From NCBI GenBank assembly GCA_947631305.1, contig CANRKV010000081.1, positions 1 to 6,957 on the forward strand: a stretch of DNA of 6,957 nucleotides. Direction: 5' to 3'. This DNA is from an uncultured Jeotgalicoccus sp. GTDB lineage: Bacteria; Bacillota; Bacilli; Staphylococcales; Salinicoccaceae. The notes beneath the pieces are model-generated. The model made no database searches and was not told the origin of the DNA. It saw nothing but the letters and a program-made list of their open reading frames with translations. Of the stretch, positions 5,680 through 6,957 are shown in pieces. The stretch's first letter is position 1; each line of letters starts with the position of its first letter. The position numbers were made by a program, and so were the translations under genes.

Positions 5680-5704
5680 ATACCTTATAATACAGACGAT
5701 AAAC
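5680..5704 (-). promoter_or_regulatory. Candidate SigB-type promoter of the lipoprotein gene
   Basis: On the minus strand GTTTAT (5699-5704), a 13-base spacer and AGGTAT (5680-5685) each differ by one base from the SigB consensus GTTTAA / GGGTAT. The start would be near 5671, about 25 bases before the ATG, with the ribosome binding site in between. A sigma A -10-like TATTAT (5687-5692) overlaps but lacks a good -35. Confidence 0.45.
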
Positions 5705-5782
5705 TACTTATTTATATGTATGTCTTTTCTGATATACTAAGCTGATTTTTAAAAGTTTGATTAGATAAAACATTTCATTTAT

Positions 5783-5807
5783 GTTTTAGAACAAGTACGC
5801 CGGGTAA
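5783..5807 (+). promoter_or_regulatory. SigB-type promoter of the YsnF-like stress gene
   Basis: GTTTTA (5783-5788), a 13-base spacer and GGGTAA (5802-5807) match the general-stress sigma B consensus (GTTTAA / GGGTAT, spacer 12-15). The start would be near 5815, leaving a leader of about 70 bases. Its position before a YflT/YsnF-domain gene agrees with known SigB regulons. A sigma A -10-like TATACT (5812-5817) lies just downstream but has a poor -35 (GAACAA at 5789-5794). Confidence 0.65.
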
Positions 5808-5884
5808 ACTATATACTGTGACAGAGAAAACTGATTTCAAATTTAAAATCAAAAAAATAATTATCTCTATGGAGGGGAATATTT

Positions 5885-6745
5885 ATGAGTAGAATTGAAA
5901 ATTTTGTTACAGAAAATGATGCCTTGACACGCGTTGAAGAATTAAGAACAGAAGGTGTTGCAGACAATAACATTACGGTTTTATCACAGCAGCCGATTAA
6001 CAATGAAGCTTTCGGAAACAACGAAATTAACTTCCGGGATGCAGAAGGTTCAGCCTGGGATAAGTTTGTTTCATTCTTCTCGCCGGATAATCCTGAGGAG
6101 AAAGTATTAAATGATTTGGGATTAAGTCAGTCAGAACAGGTCCAATACAGAAATTCATTAAATGCAGGTGAAGTATTAGTTTACGTTGATTCGCCGGACA
6201 ACGCCTCAGACAGTGCTATGAATTACGGTGAAACACGTGACACTTACGATTATGATAACAGAGCTGATGCTGCAGACGCCGGTCTCGCAGGCGGTGCTGT
6301 AAATAATAACTATAATGCGGATACGGATCCTGAACTCGATGCACGTGCAGTTGACCGTGAAGATGGTCTGACTGAAGAAGAAAGAATTCAGCTGCGTGAA
6401 GAACGTGTGAACGTTGATAAAGAAAACGTTCAGACTGGTGAAGTAAAAGTCGACAAACACGTTGAAACAGACAGACAGGAATTTGATATCCCTGTAGAAC
6501 GTGAAGAAGTTGTTATTGAGCGGAACCCAGTTGACGATGTACCGGCTAGAGGCGGATTTGAGGACGCTGATGATGTGGACGAAGTCCGTATCCCGGTTAA
6601 CGAAGAACGCGTCAACGTTGAAAAAGAAAATGTTGTAAATGAAGAAGTTACAATTAGAAAAGAAAAACATGAAGACGTTGAACATGTATCTGAAGAAGTT
6701 CGCCGTGAAGAGTTGGATGTAGACGAGAACGATTACAGAAAATAA
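5885..6745 (+). CDS. General stress protein: YflT-like plus YsnF/DUF2382 domain
   Basis: A 286-residue, hydrophilic, cytoplasmic-looking protein with no signal peptide or membrane segment. Residues 1-103 match the general stress protein 17M (YflT) domain: IENFVTENDALTRVEELRTEGV, NNITVLSQQ, WDKFVSFFSPDNPEEKVLNDLGLS, and the GEVLVYVDS strand. A Gly/Ala/Asn/Asp-rich linker follows (104-160). Residues 162-282 form a YsnF/AvaK (DUF2382) domain with two copies of the motif EERVNV(D/E)KENV (172-181 and 240-249), rich in Glu, Val and Lys. The biochemical role is unknown; family members belong to the SigB or general stress response. GGAGGGG (5871-5877) lies seven bases before the ATG. A SigB-like promoter precedes it and a strong terminator follows, so it is monocistronic. 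Confidence 0.88.
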   Translation: MSRIENFVTENDALTRVEELRTEGVADNNITVLSQQPINNEAFGNNEINFRDAEGSAWDKFVSFFSPDNPEEKVLNDLGLSQSEQVQYRNSLNAGEVLVYVDSPDNASDSAMNYGETRDTYDYDNRADAADAGLAGGAVNNNYNADTDPELDARAVDREDGLTEEERIQLREERVNVDKENVQTGEVKVDKHVETDRQEFDIPVEREEVVIERNPVDDVPARGGFEDADDVDEVRIPVNEERVNVEKENVVNEEVTIRKEKHEDVEHVSEEVRREELDVDENDYRK

Positions 6746-6760
6746 GTACTAAATAATGAT

Positions 6761-6789
6761 AATACCCGGGAAATATCCCGGGTATTTTT
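6761..6789 (+). terminator. Rho-independent terminator of the YsnF-like gene
   Basis: AATACCCGGGA (6761-6771) pairs perfectly with TCCCGGGTATT (6776-6786) around a four-base loop, and a T-run (6785-6789) follows. It begins 15 bases after the stop codon and isolates the gene from the next one. A run of A on the opposite side (AATAATGATAATA) is not strong enough to call it bidirectional. Confidence 0.9.
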
Positions 6790-6792
6790 ATG

Positions 6793-6820
6793 TTTTCATT
6801 TAAAGTTTAACGACTATAAT
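6793..6820 (+). promoter_or_regulatory. Sigma A promoter of the DUF1801 gene
   Basis: A perfect -10 TATAAT (6815-6820) with TTTTCA (6793-6798) 16 bases upstream, four of six bases matching the -35 consensus. The start would be near 6827. It lies between the upstream terminator and the ribosome binding site AAGGCGGGG (6836-6844). Confidence 0.55.
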
Positions 6821-6850
6821 AGAAGTAATTAATAAAAGGCGGGGATAATA

Positions 6851-6957
6851 ATGACTTTTGATGAGTACGTCGGAAATATTGATGAGAAATGGAAAGCAGC
6901 TTTTTTAAAAACATGGGAGACAATTGAAACACATCTGCCTCCGGGTTTTAAAGTCGG
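6851..6957 (+). CDS. DUF1801 (YdhG-like) domain protein, 5' part
   Basis: Only the first 35 complete codons are inside the window: MTFDEYVGNIDEKWKAAFLK, then TWETIETHLPPGFKV. The pattern of a short helix, a helix with regularly spaced hydrophobic residues, and then LPPGFK resembles the N-terminus of DUF1801 (YdhG/YjbR-type) proteins, small cytoplasmic proteins of unknown function. A GGGG ribosome binding site (6841-6844) lies six bases before the ATG, and a sigma A promoter is close upstream. The frame is open to the right edge, so it is truncated by the window and shows no sign of being broken. Confidence 0.7.
   Translation, partial: MTFDEYVGNIDEKWKAAFLKTWETIETHLPPGFKV

Noticed and set aside
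5869..5892. Tiny reading frame ATG GAG GGG ... TAG overlapping the start of the YsnF-like gene
   Set aside because: Its ATG overlaps the ribosome binding site of the real gene and it has no site of its own; a seven-codon frame here is expected by chance.
6206..6685. Long antisense reading frame opposite the YsnF-like gene
   Set aside because: It is rich in Phe, Val and Ile as expected from reading a Glu/Asn/Val/Lys-rich gene backwards, and it has no start signals.

Overview
The window looks like a chromosomal core segment of a low-GC Gram-positive coccus of the Staphylococcaceae. Three things suggest this. The order dnaX, ybaB, recR and then an rRNA promoter region follows the staphylococcal pattern as I recall it. 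The long Alu-containing SRP RNA lies just upstream of dnaX, as in Bacillus. The stress proteins are typical of Firmicutes. The strongly acidic secreted proteins would fit a halotolerant genus such as Jeotgalicoccus or Salinicoccus, but that placement is inference.

Layout on the minus strand, read right to left from about 5.7 kb: a small DUF1307 (YehR-type) lipoprotein; a YlmA-like ABC ATPase whose last codons overlap the start of a secreted, acidic, YTEP-repeat protein with a C-terminal membrane anchor; the SRP RNA gene with its own promoter and terminator; dnaX; ybaB; recR with a terminator that includes its stop codon; and finally, at positions 1-213, two tandem near-consensus promoters and a G-poor leader that most likely drive an rRNA operon lying beyond the left edge. 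On the plus strand from 5.8 kb: a two-domain stress protein (YflT/GSP17M-like N-terminus plus a YsnF/DUF2382 C-terminus) ending in a strong terminator, then the 5' end of a DUF1801 gene cut by the right edge.

How the genes work together: dnaX (clamp loader), ybaB (nucleoid-associated protein) and recR (recombination mediator) form a DNA replication and repair cluster, next to two growth-rate-linked RNA units, SRP RNA and rRNA. The accessory part at 3.3-6.8 kb is an envelope and stress neighbourhood. The divergent region at 5646-5884 carries matches to SigB-type promoters facing both ways, each with a 13-base spacer, so the lipoprotein and the YsnF-like protein may share general-stress control. 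The least understood unit is the pair formed by the ABC ATPase and the YTEP-repeat surface protein. They are translationally coupled, no permease is present in the window, and the surface protein has no LPXTG sorting signal.
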